A DNA stretch of 64,000 nucleotides from positions 62,001 to 126,000 of the forward strand of contig NZ_JACHFL010000005.1 in the NCBI RefSeq assembly GCF_014201875.1, written 5' to 3'. Made by a program: the position numbers and the translations under genes. How positions within the stretch are numbered: position 1 is the first letter of the stretch; each line of letters opens with the position of its first letter. Below the pieces are notes generated by a model. It had not been told where the DNA came from, searched no databases, and saw only the letters and a program-made list of their open reading frames with translations. Origin of the DNA: Deinococcus humi. GTDB lineage: Bacteria > Deinococcota > Deinococci > Deinococcales > Deinococcaceae. Positions 1 through 13,802 of this stretch are shown piece by piece.

Positions 1-388
1 GGCCGAAGTGCGAGGCGACGATCGCCTGTCCCGTCTCGCGGGTGCGGGCGCGGGTGGCCTCGCCCTGGGGCGTCAACCGCAACTGGAAGCAGCGCAGATC
101 GGCCGGATCGCTGACCCGTTCCACTAGGCCCGCCGCCACCTGTTTGGACACGATGCGCGTCACCGTGGGGGCGGGCAGATTCTGCTTGCTGGCAATCCGG
201 CCCGGTGTCTGTGCTCCGTCCATGATGGACGCCAGCACCAGCAGTTCCTTGGTGTTGAGCCCCAGCGCGGTGGCCAGCGGCTCGTCCAGCGCCTGCCGGA
301 AGCGCCGCGACAGCCGCAGGGTCAGGCGGATTAGGTCATACAGCTCGGTGCTCTGCAATTCTGAAGAGGGGGAAGGAGGTAGATTCAT
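1..388 (-). CDS. MarR family transcriptional regulator (3' end outside window)
   Basis: This is a partial gene; the window edge removes the C-terminal end. The visible ~129 residues begin [19 protein letters not shown] and carry a winged-helix pattern typical of MarR (helical dimer arm, then [15 protein letters not shown], then the recognition region [18 protein letters not shown] and the wing with [13 protein letters not shown]). MarR proteins bind palindromic operators as dimers and are released by ligands or oxidation. An imperfect palindrome lies directly upstream of the start, which suggests autoregulation. It is the last gene of the minus-strand run eutB-eutC-NUDIX-marR, about 97 nt after the NUDIX gene. 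The ligand and targets cannot be read from sequence. Confidence 0.85.
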   Translation of the reverse strand, partial: MNLPPSPSSELQSTELYDLIRLTLRLSRRFRQALDEPLATALGLNTKELLVLASIMDGAQTPGRIASKQNLPAPTVTRIVSKQVAAGLVERVSDPADLRCFQLRLTPQGEATRARTRETGQAIVASHFG

Positions 389-390
389 TT

Positions 391-411
391 CATCTGGAAG
401 TATTTCAGATG
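391..411. promoter_or_regulatory. Candidate MarR operator palindrome
   Basis: Arms ATCTG and CAGAT lie around an AT-rich centre, with further partial matches inside, immediately upstream of the marR start. Its size and position suit autorepression by a MarR dimer. This is inference from position and symmetry only. Confidence 0.45.
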
Positions 412-485
412 AAAGAGAATGGGGCAAGCATATTCTGTCCCTTGGCGGGGAACATGATGGAAGCCCCAAGGCCGGCGGTTAGGGG

Positions 486-944
486 TTAGGGGGAGAGGAT
501 CCGCACCCCGGCGACCCCGTCCAGTTGCTCGGTCAGCCACGCGCCGCGCGTCAGATGGGCTTCGAGCACGTCCGGCAGCCACGGCAAGCAGTCGCCCGGC
601 AGGGCATTGGGAGCGAACCAGCCCACTTCCGAAGTGTGATCTAGCGGTGTCGGTGCGCCGGCCCACACGTGGGTCAGGAACAGGAAGTCGGTGCCCTGCA
701 TTCCATCAATGTCGAAGCGGGACACCCCCAGAGGCCTCAGAGAGTCAGGCTCCACCCGCAGCCCCAGTTCTTCCTGCACCTCGCGCACGGCGGCCGACAT
801 CAGTGCCTCGCCGCGTTCCACGCGTCCGCCCGGCAGACCCCACAGCCCGCTCATGTAGCCGGTGCCGTCGCGGCGGCCCAGCAGCACGCGCCCGGATTCG
901 TCCTGCACGACAAGCCAGACGATCAGATAAAAGGTAGCGGTCAT
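486..944 (-). CDS. NUDIX hydrolase
   Basis: 152 aa. A clear Nudix box is present: the Gly at the start of GGRVERGEA is followed by the Glu five residues on and then REVQEELGL, matching G-x5-E-x7-REUxEExGU that binds the catalytic metals. NUDIX enzymes cleave nucleoside diphosphates linked to another moiety (oxidised nucleotides, ADP-ribose, NADH and similar). The substrate here is not predictable. Deinococcus carries many NUDIX paralogues. It follows eutC by 8 nt, yet has its own leaderless -10 box overlapping the eutC stop codon, so it can be transcribed with or without the eut genes. Confidence 0.9.
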   Translation of the reverse strand: MTATFYLIVWLVVQDESGRVLLGRRDGTGYMSGLWGLPGGRVERGEALMSAAVREVQEELGLRVEPDSLRPLGVSRFDIDGMQGTDFLFLTHVWAGAPTPLDHTSEVGWFAPNALPGDCLPWLPDVLEAHLTRGAWLTEQLDGVAGVRILSP

Positions 945-949
945 GGCGC

Positions 950-955
950 AGTCTA
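950..955 (-). promoter_or_regulatory. Leaderless -10 box for the NUDIX gene
   Basis: TAGACT followed by 5 nt and then the ATG. The TAG is also the stop codon of eutC. Confidence 0.6.
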
Positions 956-1729
956 GGCACGGGGCAGGGGTGCGAAATCCGGCGGAGGCTCGCCCCCCTC
1001 ATCCTTGAGCGTCACCCCACTGAGTTCCCGGCGTAGCGCTTGCCGGATCAGATGTGCCAGCCGCCACGCGGCCACCCGCACACTCAGCCCCGCCGGGCGA
1101 ATGTTGGACACACAGTTGCGGGCAGAGTCACGCGTCAGCAGCTGGGGAGCGAAGGTCAAGTAGGCGCCCAGGCTGTCCGGGCTGCTCAGTCCGGGGCGTT
1201 CGCCGATCAGAACCAGGACGAGTCTTGCGCCCAGGGCCAGCGCCACCGGGTCCCCCAGGGCCACCCGTGCCTGCCGGGCCAGGACGACGGGACCGACGCT
1301 CAGGCCTGCCGAGCGCAGTTCGGGCAGGAGCAGCGCCAGCAGAGGCGGCACATGCGCCAGCGCCCCCGCCGAGAGGCCATCGGCCACGACAACCACGACA
1401 TCGCTGGCGACTTGCCCTTCCAGCGCCGCCAGCGATTCGGGGGCCAGCGTGCGCCCCAGATCAGGGCGGCGCAGGTATTCGGCACGGTCTGCGGCACGGC
1501 TGTGCACGTTCAGAACCACCTCTCCACGGGCGGAAAGGACTGCAGCCAGGGTCTCAAAATCGGCGGGAGCGTGAACCGCGTCCCGCGCCGCCGCGTGCGC
1601 GGCATTGAATCTCAGGAGTTCCCGTGTCGGCAGCGAGGTTCCTGCCCGGCCCAGCGCGATGCGGGCGTCGGTGAAGTGCCTTAGCGAGGACCACGGAGTC
1701 AGATCGTCCGGGTTCAGGCCGTCCGTCAT
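953..1729 (-). CDS. eutC: Ethanolamine ammonia-lyase light chain EutC
   Basis: 258 aa from the ATG whose first bases overlap the eutB stop (ATGA). EutC is the small subunit of adenosylcobalamin-dependent ethanolamine ammonia-lyase, which converts ethanolamine to acetaldehyde and ammonia. The family pattern is visible: N-terminal [16 protein letters not shown] and [15 protein letters not shown], the middle [12 protein letters not shown], then [20 protein letters not shown] and the Cys-containing [11 protein letters not shown] near the C-terminus. It is slightly shorter than the ~295-aa E. coli protein, mainly at the N-terminus. The four-base overlap with eutB implies translational coupling and equal subunit production. 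Confidence 0.95.
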   Translation of the reverse strand: MTDGLNPDDLTPWSSLRHFTDARIALGRAGTSLPTRELLRFNAAHAAARDAVHAPADFETLAAVLSARGEVVLNVHSRAADRAEYLRRPDLGRTLAPESLAALEGQVASDVVVVVADGLSAGALAHVPPLLALLLPELRSAGLSVGPVVLARQARVALGDPVALALGARLVLVLIGERPGLSSPDSLGAYLTFAPQLLTRDSARNCVSNIRPAGLSVRVAAWRLAHLIRQALRRELSGVTLKDEGGEPPPDFAPLPRA

Positions 1730-3141
1730 CCGCCCAGCCTCGCCGTCGCCATCAGCTCGCGCAGTTGCGCCCGGCCCGGCAGCGTCAACCCTCCATCCTG
1801 GCTCAGCCCTGCGGATTCCAGCCACGCGGCGAACTCTGGCGCGGGGGGGCGGTCAAACATCCGGCGCAGGTACCACGCGTCGTGAAAGCTGGTGCTCTGA
1901 TAGTTCAGCATGATGTCGTCGGCCCCCGGTACACCCATGATGAACGTCACGCCCGCCGCGCCCAGCAGGGTCAGCAGGGTGTCGGTGTCATCGCCATCGG
2001 CCTCGGCGTGGTTGGTGTAGCAGATGTCGCAACCCATCGGCAGACCCAGCAGCTTGCCGCAGAAATGATCCTCCAGCCCCGCCCGGATGATCTGTTTGCC
2101 GTCATAGAGGTATTCGGGGCCGATAAAGCCAACCACCGTGTTGACCAGCAGCGGGCGGTAGCGCCGCGCCACCGCGTAGGCGCGGGCCTCCAGCGTGCCC
2201 TGATCGACACCGTGGTGCGCGTCCGCCGACAGCGCGCTGCCCTGCCCCGTCTCGAAGTACATCACGTTGTCGCCGAAACCGCCGTCCAGTGCCGCACCAC
2301 GCCGCAAGGCCAGCGCCGCCGCGTGCGCCGTATCCAGCAGGTCCAGATTGATGCCGAACCCGCTGTTGGCCGCCTGCGTCCCCGCCACGCTCTGAAACAC
2401 CAGATCCACCGGAGCGCCGCGCTCCAGCGCCTCCAGCGTGTTGGTCACGTGGGTCAGCACGCAGCTCTGCGTAGGCACGCCCGTCCGCTGGCGGAACTCG
2501 TCCAGCAAGCTCAGCAGGTCCACGCAACTGTCCACGCTGTCCAGCGCGGGATTGACCCCGATCACCGCGTCGCCGCAGCCGAACATCAGGCCATCCAGAG
2601 TGCTGGCCAGAATGCCGCGCGGATCGTCAGTGGGGTGGTTGGGCTGCAGGCGCGTACTGAAGCGTCCACGCAACCCCAGCGTGGTGCGAAAGCGCGTGAT
2701 GACCTCCACCTTGGAAGCGACCAACACCAGATCCTGCACCCGCATCAGTTTGCTGACGGCGGCCACCATCTCCGGTGTCAGGCCGGGGGCTAGGGCCGAG
2801 AGCACTTGCGGGGTGGCCTCGTCGCCCAGCAGCCAGTCCCGGAATTCACCCACGCTCAGGTTCGAGACGGGCGAGAAGGCCGCCGCGTCGTGGCTGTCCA
2901 CGATCAGGCGCGTCACCTCGTCGGCCTCGTAGGGAATGAGGAGTTCCTCTAAAAAGAGACTTAGGGGCAGGTCGGCCAAGAGCTGGCGTGCCGCCTCGCG
3001 CTCCTGGGCGCTGCCCGCCGCCAGCCCCGCCAGTTCATCGCCGGCTTTGGCTGGACTGGCACAGGCCATCACCCGCCTCAGATCGGGGAAGCTGAAGTGC
3101 GAGTGACCCAGCGTCAGGTGGTACGTGGGCGGCTCCGGCAC
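1726..3141 (-). CDS. eutB: Ethanolamine ammonia-lyase heavy chain EutB
   Basis: About 471 aa. This is the catalytic TIM-barrel subunit of the B12-dependent lyase. Family signatures are abundant: STRLQPNHPTDDPRGI, GCGDAVIGVNPALDSV, VPTQSCVLTHVT, FQSVAGTQAANSGFGI, YFETGQGSALSADAH, VNTVVGFIGPEYLYDG, GLEDHFCGKLLGLPMGCD and DDIMLNYQSTSFHD. The start is uncertain. Homology begins near YHLTLGHSHFSF, and I chose an in-frame GTG at 3141 that follows a TAAACT box; the open frame extends to 3273. No eut microcompartment, reactivase (EutA), permease or aldehyde dehydrogenase gene is nearby, so this looks like a minimal unencapsulated catabolic pair. Confidence 0.95.
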   Translation of the reverse strand: MPEPPTYHLTLGHSHFSFPDLRRVMACASPAKAGDELAGLAAGSAQEREAARQLLADLPLSLFLEELLIPYEADEVTRLIVDSHDAAAFSPVSNLSVGEFRDWLLGDEATPQVLSALAPGLTPEMVAAVSKLMRVQDLVLVASKVEVITRFRTTLGLRGRFSTRLQPNHPTDDPRGILASTLDGLMFGCGDAVIGVNPALDSVDSCVDLLSLLDEFRQRTGVPTQSCVLTHVTNTLEALERGAPVDLVFQSVAGTQAANSGFGINLDLLDTAHAAALALRRGAALDGGFGDNVMYFETGQGSALSADAHHGVDQGTLEARAYAVARRYRPLLVNTVVGFIGPEYLYDGKQIIRAGLEDHFCGKLLGLPMGCDICYTNHAEADGDDTDTLLTLLGAAGVTFIMGVPGADDIMLNYQSTSFHDAWYLRRMFDRPPAPEFAAWLESAGLSQDGGLTLPGRAQLRELMATARLGG

Positions 3142-3315
3142 GAGGAGAGGGGCATGCACCAGTTTAAGGGGACGGGAGAGGCGGGGATGGGCGTGCGCCC
3201 TCCAGCCCCAGCCATACACAGCAGCTTCCGGAACCTTGTCGGTCCCCAGATCCCCCCTGTGCCCCCAATTCAACGGCTGGTCAGCCAGAAAGTATTAGTG
3301 AATAATGGCTCAGAA

Positions 3316-3750
3316 ATGAAAAAAATGATGAAGATGGTCCTTTCCACGGCGGTAGCCGGCCTCCTGACTTCGGCGCTGGCCACCGCTGTGGTGTCCGAAT
3401 CCAATCTGACTGGCCTCAAGCTCCCCAAAGGCGCGATCGAAGTGACCGATCAGAAGGCCATCGCGGACATGGCCGAATACATCGAGGAAGTGGCCGGTGG
3501 CATGGGGGGCACTTGCGAATACTCGGAGTTCTTGGTGTGGTTGGACAGCGATCCGGATGCCATCGCCGATGCGCTGGGCCAGACCATTGTGGCGGCCAAA
3601 TTCAAGATTGAAGACATCGATGCCGGCGAGATTTCCAAGGGCAGCACCTATGAGGAATTCTCCATGGTCAGCAGCAAGGAGAAGTACGCCGCCGTCTGGG
3701 TGGACAGCCCCGACAGCGTGGTTCTGGGCTGGTGCAACGTCGTGAAGTGA
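3316..3750 (+). CDS. Small secreted protein of unknown function
   Basis: 144 aa starting MKKMMKMVLSTAVAGL, a clear Sec signal peptide (Lys-rich n-region, hydrophobic core, probable cut after ALATA or nearby). The mature part is acidic (many Asp/Glu) and contains two Cys (one in GGTCEYSEF, one in GWCNVVK near the C-terminus) that could form a disulfide after export. I do not recognise a family. It is divergent from eutB and followed by a good intrinsic terminator, so it is probably monocistronic. The in-frame extension upstream to 3097 is unlikely to be coding because it lies within eutB. Confidence 0.7.
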   Translation: MKKMMKMVLSTAVAGLLTSALATAVVSESNLTGLKLPKGAIEVTDQKAIADMAEYIEEVAGGMGGTCEYSEFLVWLDSDPDAIADALGQTIVAAKFKIEDIDAGEISKGSTYEEFSMVSSKEKYAAVWVDSPDSVVLGWCNVVK

Positions 3751-3769
3751 TTCAGTTGGGGCGACAGGA

Positions 3770-3804
3770 GGGCCAGCGTGGGAAACCGCGTCTGGCCCTT
3801 TTTA
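3770..3804 (+). terminator. Rho-independent terminator
   Basis: Stem GGGCCAG/CTGGCCC around a central loop, followed by TTTTT, 20 nt after the small secreted protein gene. Confidence 0.85.
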
Positions 3805-3952
3805 TGTTCTGGTGATTCGCTCCCGGCGACAGCGGGGACTGGCATGGGGAAGGTTCATGGGTCTGCCCCTCAGGGCCACATGCCCACAGCTCCGCGACGG
3901 TGTAAGCGCAACGCTCTCAAGCAATTGCCGCCCCGATCTTCTGCAGGAACGC

Positions 3953-5179
3953 TCAGGTTCCCGGTCTGTTTCCTCGCCCAGCCGCCACTCCGGTGACCAG
4001 CACCACCGCCGTCATGACCAGCAGGAACAGCAACGGCACCTGCCAGTCGCCCGTCCAGTCATGCAGCGCCCCGAAGATAAAAGGGCCGGAGGCCGCTAGG
4101 GCGTAGCCGAAGCCCTGGGCCATCGCCGAGAGTTGGGGCACCTGCGCCACGTGGGCGGCCCGCACCGCAATGAACATCAGCGCCAGCGGAAACATGCTGC
4201 CCGCGCCCGCGCCCATCATGAACAGCCACGGCAGCGGCGTCAGCGGAGACAGCAGCAGGCCCGCGATTCCCGCCCCACTGAGCAGCGCCGTGCCCACCGC
4301 CAGTGGGACCAACAGCCGGGGCCGCGCCGCCAGGACCGGCACTGCCAGCGTGAAGGGCAGTTGCACCACGTTGGCAAAGGCCAGCAGCAGCCCGGCCTGC
4401 GCCGCCGTGAAGCCCTCATCCTGCAAGACCTTGGGCAACCACGTCAGCCACGTGAAGAACACCAGAGATTGAAAGCCCATGTACAGCGTCACCGACAGAG
4501 CGTAGGGGTTGCGCCACACTGACGGCCCTTCCTTCGCGGGCGCGCGAGCGTGCGTCTGCCGCCCGGAGACCGTGGGAAGCCACGCCAGCACCCCCAGCAC
4601 CGCCAGCCCGATCCACACGCCCACTGATGAGCGCCACGCGCCGCCCAGCGCAGTCATTAGCGGCACGGCCACGCCCGAGGCCAGCGCCGCGCCGCCCACC
4701 ACCGCCAGGGTGTACAGCCCAGTCATGAGACCCACGCGCGTGGGGTAATCGCGCCGGATCAGGCTGGGCAGCAGCACATTGTTCAGGGCGATGCCCGCTC
4801 CCACCAGCACCGTGCCGGTCAGGATGATGGGCAGCGTCGCCCCGAGCCGCAGCACGCTCCCCAGGCCGATCACGGCGGTGGACCACAGGATGATGGTCTC
4901 GTTGCTGTAGCGGCGGCTCAGCAGCGGCGCAAGCGGGGCCAGCACGCCCCAGCACAGCAGCGGCAGGGTGGTCAGCAGGCTCAGGGTGGCCGCACTGACC
5001 CCCAGCTCGGCCTGGATCTGCGACAGCAGCGGCCCGAACCCGGCAATGGGCGGACGCAGATTGAGCGCCACCACAACCAGCCCCAGGATCAGCAGCGGGG
5101 CGGCGATGGGTTTGCGCTGCTTCGTGGTCCCCCGTGTCCCGTCCAACGGCTCGGGGGCAGCGAGATCAGGACGGCTCAT
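3953..5179 (-). CDS. MFS transporter, CynX/NimT-like
   Basis: 408 aa with about 12 hydrophobic segments and an N-terminal cytoplasmic tail. The early motif [18 protein letters not shown] and the later [17 protein letters not shown] are typical of the CynX/NimT (cyanate/2-nitroimidazole) branch of the major facilitator superfamily, which are H+-coupled exporters or importers of small molecules. The substrate is unknown. It is transcribed alone, divergently from the riboswitch/thiB unit, with its own leaderless -10 box. Nearness to a TPP riboswitch is not evidence for thiamine transport because it reads the other way. Confidence 0.85.
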   Translation of the reverse strand: MSRPDLAAPEPLDGTRGTTKQRKPIAAPLLILGLVVVALNLRPPIAGFGPLLSQIQAELGVSAATLSLLTTLPLLCWGVLAPLAPLLSRRYSNETIILWSTAVIGLGSVLRLGATLPIILTGTVLVGAGIALNNVLLPSLIRRDYPTRVGLMTGLYTLAVVGGAALASGVAVPLMTALGGAWRSSVGVWIGLAVLGVLAWLPTVSGRQTHARAPAKEGPSVWRNPYALSVTLYMGFQSLVFFTWLTWLPKVLQDEGFTAAQAGLLLAFANVVQLPFTLAVPVLAARPRLLVPLAVGTALLSGAGIAGLLLSPLTPLPWLFMMGAGAGSMFPLALMFIAVRAAHVAQVPQLSAMAQGFGYALAASGPFIFGALHDWTGDWQVPLLFLLVMTAVVLVTGVAAGRGNRPGT

Positions 5180-5185
5180 GTGCCA

Positions 5186-5191
5186 AACCTA
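5186..5191 (-). promoter_or_regulatory. Leaderless -10 box for the MFS gene
   Basis: TAGGTT, 6 nt before the ATG on the minus strand. Confidence 0.6.
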
Positions 5192-5295
5192 GCGCGTCCA
5201 CTCACCACTGCGGCTGCGCCAGTCAACAGGCATGAAGATCACAACCCAGGGCAAGGCACGCTCAGGGCTGGGCAACTCTGCTACCTTGGCCCTGC

Positions 5296-5382
<87 letters not shown>

Positions 5383-5421
5383 CGGACAGCCTCAGAGGAT
5401 CTGCGGATCTGTCCACCGCTT

Positions 5422-5448
5422 CCCCTCGTGACGCGAGGGGGCTTTTTT
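5422..5448 (+). terminator. Riboswitch expression platform: terminator carrying the thiB ribosome site
   Basis: Perfect stem CCCCTCG/CGAGGGG, loop TGACG, then GCTTTTTT. The start ATG of thiB follows at once (5449). The 3' arm GAGGGGG is also the only Shine-Dalgarno-like sequence, 7 nt before the ATG, so the same hairpin could stop transcription and hide the ribosome site. Confidence 0.85.
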
Positions 5449-6498
5449 ATGCGTATACAAGGTGTTTTGACGGCAGCTTTGCTTCTAACGGGTGCGGCCA
5501 GTGCCCAGACCAGAGGGGCACCCACCCCCCTGACGGTCATCACCCACGATTCCTTCGACGTGGACAAGAAACTGGTGGCGTCCTTCGAGACGGCGAACAA
5601 CGCCAGAGTGCGCTTCGTGAAGGGCGGTGACGCCGGGGAACTGCTGAACCGCCTGATCCTGACCCGCCGCGCTCCGCTGGCCGATGTCGTATACGGCCTG
5701 GACAACAGCCTGCTGGCCCGCGCCCGCAGCGCCGACCTGTTGCAGCCGTACAAGTCGCCCGCACTGGCCAGGGTTCCCGCCGCCTATCGTCTGGACGACG
5801 CAGGTCTGCTGAACACCGTGGATTACGGTTTCGTGGCCCTCAACTATGACCGTGAGTACTTCCGGAAGGCGGGCCTGGCGCTGCCGAAATCGCTGGACGA
5901 GCTGAAGACTCCGCAGTACGCCAGATTGACTGTGGTAGCCAGTCCGGCCACCAGCAGCCCCGGCCTGGCCTTCCTGCTGGCGACGGTCAACCACTACGGC
6001 GAGGCCGGAGCGTGGCAGTGGTGGCGCGAAGCCCGTCTCAACGGTCTGAAGGTCACGCGCGGTTGGAGCGACGCCTACAACAAGGAGTTCACGCGCAACG
6101 GGGGCCGTTATCCCATCGTGCTGTCGTACGCCAGCAGCCCCGCCGCCGAGGTGTTCTACGCCGACAACTACGACGCCAGCAAGCTACCCGCACAGGCCCC
6201 CACGGGCAACCTGTTCCTTCCAGGCAGCACATGGCTGCAGCTGGAGGGGGTGGGCATCCTGAAAGGGGCCAAACAGCCTGCCCTGGCCCGCAAATTCGTG
6301 GATTTCATGCTTGACAAGGGTGTGCAGGCCGACATCCCTACCCGCATGTGGATCTACCCGGCGGTGGGCGGCACCCCCCTGGATCCCGTCTTCAAGTTCG
6401 CCACCCAGCCGGAACTGGCAGCGGTCAAACCCGGCCTGACCGCCAATCCGCAGCGTCTGGTGGATGCCTGGGTAACCCAGGTATTGCGGGCGCGGTAG
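5449..6498 (+). CDS. thiB: Thiamine ABC transporter substrate-binding protein
   Basis: 349 aa. N-terminal signal peptide ([20 protein letters not shown]), then a periplasmic binding protein fold with the ThiB-type start [39 protein letters not shown], and the later [13 protein letters not shown] and [16 protein letters not shown]. ThiB captures thiamine or TPP outside the membrane for the ThiPQ importer. Control by the TPP riboswitch just upstream supports the call. Unlike the usual thiBPQ operon, no permease or ATPase follows: a large hairpin and a convergent gene come next. The ThiPQ partners must be encoded elsewhere. Confidence 0.92.
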   Translation: MRIQGVLTAALLLTGAASAQTRGAPTPLTVITHDSFDVDKKLVASFETANNARVRFVKGGDAGELLNRLILTRRAPLADVVYGLDNSLLARARSADLLQPYKSPALARVPAAYRLDDAGLLNTVDYGFVALNYDREYFRKAGLALPKSLDELKTPQYARLTVVASPATSSPGLAFLLATVNHYGEAGAWQWWREARLNGLKVTRGWSDAYNKEFTRNGGRYPIVLSYASSPAAEVFYADNYDASKLPAQAPTGNLFLPGSTWLQLEGVGILKGAKQPALARKFVDFMLDKGVQADIPTRMWIYPAVGGTPLDPVFKFATQPELAAVKPGLTANPQRLVDAWVTQVLRAR

Positions 6499-6502
6499 CC
6501 GG

Positions 6503-6566
6503 TCTCACCTGAGCAGGCTTGACCCTCCTGCAACAGAGGGGGTCAAGCCTGCTCTGTCCGGTGAGA
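6503..6566. terminator. Long inverted repeat between convergent genes
   Basis: A 15-bp perfect stem GAGCAGGCTTGACCC / GGGTCAAGCCTGCTC encloses a short loop, and outer arms TCTCACC/GGTGAGA extend it. There is no T-tract. It lies between the thiB stop and the convergent DUF454 stop and probably acts as a bidirectional transcription barrier. Confidence 0.6.
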
Positions 6567-6574
6567 AGAAGGGC

Positions 6575-6982
6575 TCAGCGTTTCGTGGGGACCCGCAGGG
6601 TGATGTAGTACATCCCGAACAGGCCAACAAGCACCCAGCCCACCTGCCCGATCAACACAGGAATGCGACCCAGACTGAATCCCACCGCCACGGCGATGCA
6701 GATGCAGGCGATCCACTTGGCGCGCAGCGGCATACCCCTGCCCTCGCGGTAGTCGCGCACCAGCTGGCCCACCACCGGGCGCGACAGCAGCCACGCCTCC
6801 CAGCGCGGATCGCCACGCGCGAAACTGGCGGCGGCCAGCACGAACCACACGGTGCCTGGAAAGCCGGGCAGCACCAGCCCCACGAAACCAAGCGCGCACA
6901 GCACGAACCCCAGCGCCACCCACAGCGGCTTGACCGGGCGGGCCTGAACGTGGGCCGAGGAGGGCGAGGTAGGCGGCGGCAT
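6575..6982 (-). CDS. DUF454 family inner-membrane protein (YbaN-like)
   Basis: 135 aa with a short hydrophilic N-terminus and about four transmembrane segments. The pattern PLWVALGFVLCALGFVGLVLPGFPGTVW followed by ASFARGDPRWEAWLL is characteristic of DUF454/YbaN. The function of the family is not established. The gene is monocistronic, has a leaderless -10 box and converges on thiB. Confidence 0.85.
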   Translation of the reverse strand: MPPPTSPSSAHVQARPVKPLWVALGFVLCALGFVGLVLPGFPGTVWFVLAAASFARGDPRWEAWLLSRPVVGQLVRDYREGRGMPLRAKWIACICIAVAVGFSLGRIPVLIGQVGWVLVGLFGMYYITLRVPTKR

Positions 6983-6989
6983 ATGCGCC

Positions 6990-6995
6990 AGGGTA
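6990..6995 (-). promoter_or_regulatory. Leaderless -10 box for the DUF454 gene
   Basis: TACCCT, 7 nt before the ATG on the minus strand. Confidence 0.55.
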
Positions 6996-7079
6996 GTTCG
7001 TCAGGCCGTGTTTTTTCAGGGCTCTCATCACTTATGCATCCTTCACCCGTGTCTGTTTGGGGCGTAGGTCAGGAGGAGA

Positions 7080-7847
7080 ATGGCCCGTGACCCGTCCATG
7101 ACCGCCAGTGCCGCCGCCCACTTCACGCGCCACGGTCTGAGCGCCGCTGGCCTGCAGCGTGCCGGGACAGGCTTTTCCAACGAGGTCTGGCTGACCGAGA
7201 CGGCTGTGCTGCGCCTTAGCCCACACGAGAACCATGCACGTGAAGCGGCTATTGCCCTGGGCGCGCTGGCAGCGGGAGTGCAGACGGCCAGACCCCTGTT
7301 CTGGGGGTCTGGCTACAGCCTGTGGCAACGGCTGCCCGGCGAGATGCCCACACCCGCCCAGCTCACCCCTACTTTCTGGAATGCCGTGCTGGATGATCTG
7401 GAACGGCTCCACACCGCACCACCCGAACCGCCCAGCCCCCGCCCATCGGAGTGGTGGGTGGGCGATGCCGGGTTGGTGGCCGCAAGTCACGCGGACTGGA
7501 CGCCCGCCGAACAGGACGCACTGGAACGAATGCTCTCCACGCCCTATGGGCTGACCGCGCCCGTCTTCGTTCACGGCGACGTGTATCGCCACAACCTGTT
7601 GGCCGCCCCAGGGGGCCACTACGCCGGGCTGCTGGACTGGGGCAACGCGGGCTGGGCTACCCTGGAACACGAATGCGCCGTGCTGGATGAGGTTGAACCT
7701 GCCCTGAGGCGCTGGGCCGCACGGATCGATCCTGGGCTGCTGTGGCGGCTGCGACTGGAGTTGCTGCTGAGGGTCGTGGGGGCGGGCCGCCTTCCGCCCC
7801 AGGCGGTGCGCGAGGCCCTGGCCCGATGCGAGCAATTCCAGGGGTGA
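7080..7847 (+). CDS. Phosphotransferase with aminoglycoside-kinase (APH) fold
   Basis: 255 aa. The kinase-like catalytic motif VFVHGDVYRHNLL (HGDxxxxN, catalytic Asp and metal-binding Asn) is followed by GLLDWGNAGW (DW metal-binding motif), as in the APH/choline kinase/fructosamine kinase superfamily. The N-terminal nucleotide lobe is short (GTGFSNEVWL). The true substrate could be a sugar, amino sugar or antibiotic; nothing here indicates a resistance role. A strong AGGAGG lies only 3 nt before the chosen ATG; a second in-frame ATG at 7098 is possible. No partner genes adjoin it. Confidence 0.85.
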   Translation: MARDPSMTASAAAHFTRHGLSAAGLQRAGTGFSNEVWLTETAVLRLSPHENHAREAAIALGALAAGVQTARPLFWGSGYSLWQRLPGEMPTPAQLTPTFWNAVLDDLERLHTAPPEPPSPRPSEWWVGDAGLVAASHADWTPAEQDALERMLSTPYGLTAPVFVHGDVYRHNLLAAPGGHYAGLLDWGNAGWATLEHECAVLDEVEPALRRWAARIDPGLLWRLRLELLLRVVGAGRLPPQAVREALARCEQFQG

Positions 7848-8025
7848 CTGAGCCCGGCAATCTTTTCCCCTGAATCTGCGCTGACGCTGTAGGAACAGGA
7901 TGCGCGCTGGACGAACTGATTAACCGTTTCCTTTCGGTGGGCCTCATGACGGCGCCAGGACAGAATCGTTAAACTTTGTCTCCAACACAATCCCTCGCCC
8001 TTTTCCCAATTCCCACGGAGTTGCC

Positions 8026-10059
<2,034 letters not shown>

Positions 10060-10159
10060 TCGCCCGCGTAGCGCCGCTGACATGGAGAACTTGACTACCG
10101 CGCCACAACGTCTCGCCCAAGAACGTCTGCCCCTGAACTGAGCCGAAGCTCCTCAAATG

Positions 10160-10190
10160 CCCGGACTGCCACTGTGCGGTCCGGGTTTTT
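10160..10190 (+). terminator. Rho-independent terminator after the nuclease gene
   Basis: Stem CCCGGAC/GTCCGGG followed by TTTTT. Confidence 0.88.
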
Positions 10191-10255
10191 GCTGGCTCGC
10201 TTACACTGGCCCTCCGTATTGGAAGCTTTCGCCTGCGCCCTTTTCTGACATGCGC

Positions 10256-10261
10256 TAGACT
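10256..10261 (+). promoter_or_regulatory. Leaderless -10 box before the helicase mini-ORF
   Basis: TAGACT with a 7-nt spacer to a GTG codon at 10269, the same geometry as other leaderless promoters in this window. It fits the mini-ORF rather than the helicase ATG 63 nt further on. Confidence 0.55.
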
Positions 10262-10268
10262 TGAGGGC

Positions 10269-10324
10269 GTGTTTTTCTTTGCGGTGGGTGCCAGTGGCCT
10301 GTGGTCTGTGCGTCAGGTGACGGC

Positions 10325-10328
<4 letters not shown>
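10269..10328 (+). CDS. Possible 19-codon leaderless upstream ORF coupled to the helicase
   Basis: GTG start 7 nt after a TAGACT box; it encodes MFFFAVGASGLWSVRQVTA. Its TGA stop overlaps the helicase ATG as ATGA. Together these suggest that ribosomes entering at the leaderless GTG terminate on, and reinitiate at, the helicase start. The peptide is hydrophobic and resembles no family. The alternative is that the helicase itself starts at an in-frame GTG (10301) and the mini-ORF is chance. Confidence 0.4.
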
Positions 10329-13687
<3,359 letters not shown>

Positions 13688-13802
13688 GCAGGTTCCCCTC
13701 CCCCACTTCCTAGGCGCCTCGCTCCGGGACGTCGAGTGGCTGGCCTAAACGGTCGGAGTGGCTGCAACGATCTGCCTGAGCGTAAGCGAAAAACCCCTCA
13801 GC

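Noticed and set aside
953..3141. Adenosylcobalamin riboswitch for eutBC
   Set aside because: No B12-box-like sequence is visible between eutB and the divergent gene.
3953..5179. MFS protein as thiamine transporter
   Set aside because: It is divergent from the riboswitch and belongs by sequence to the CynX/NimT group.
7080..7847. Aminoglycoside resistance gene
   Set aside because: The APH fold is shared by many metabolic kinases; no resistance-specific signature or mobile context is present.
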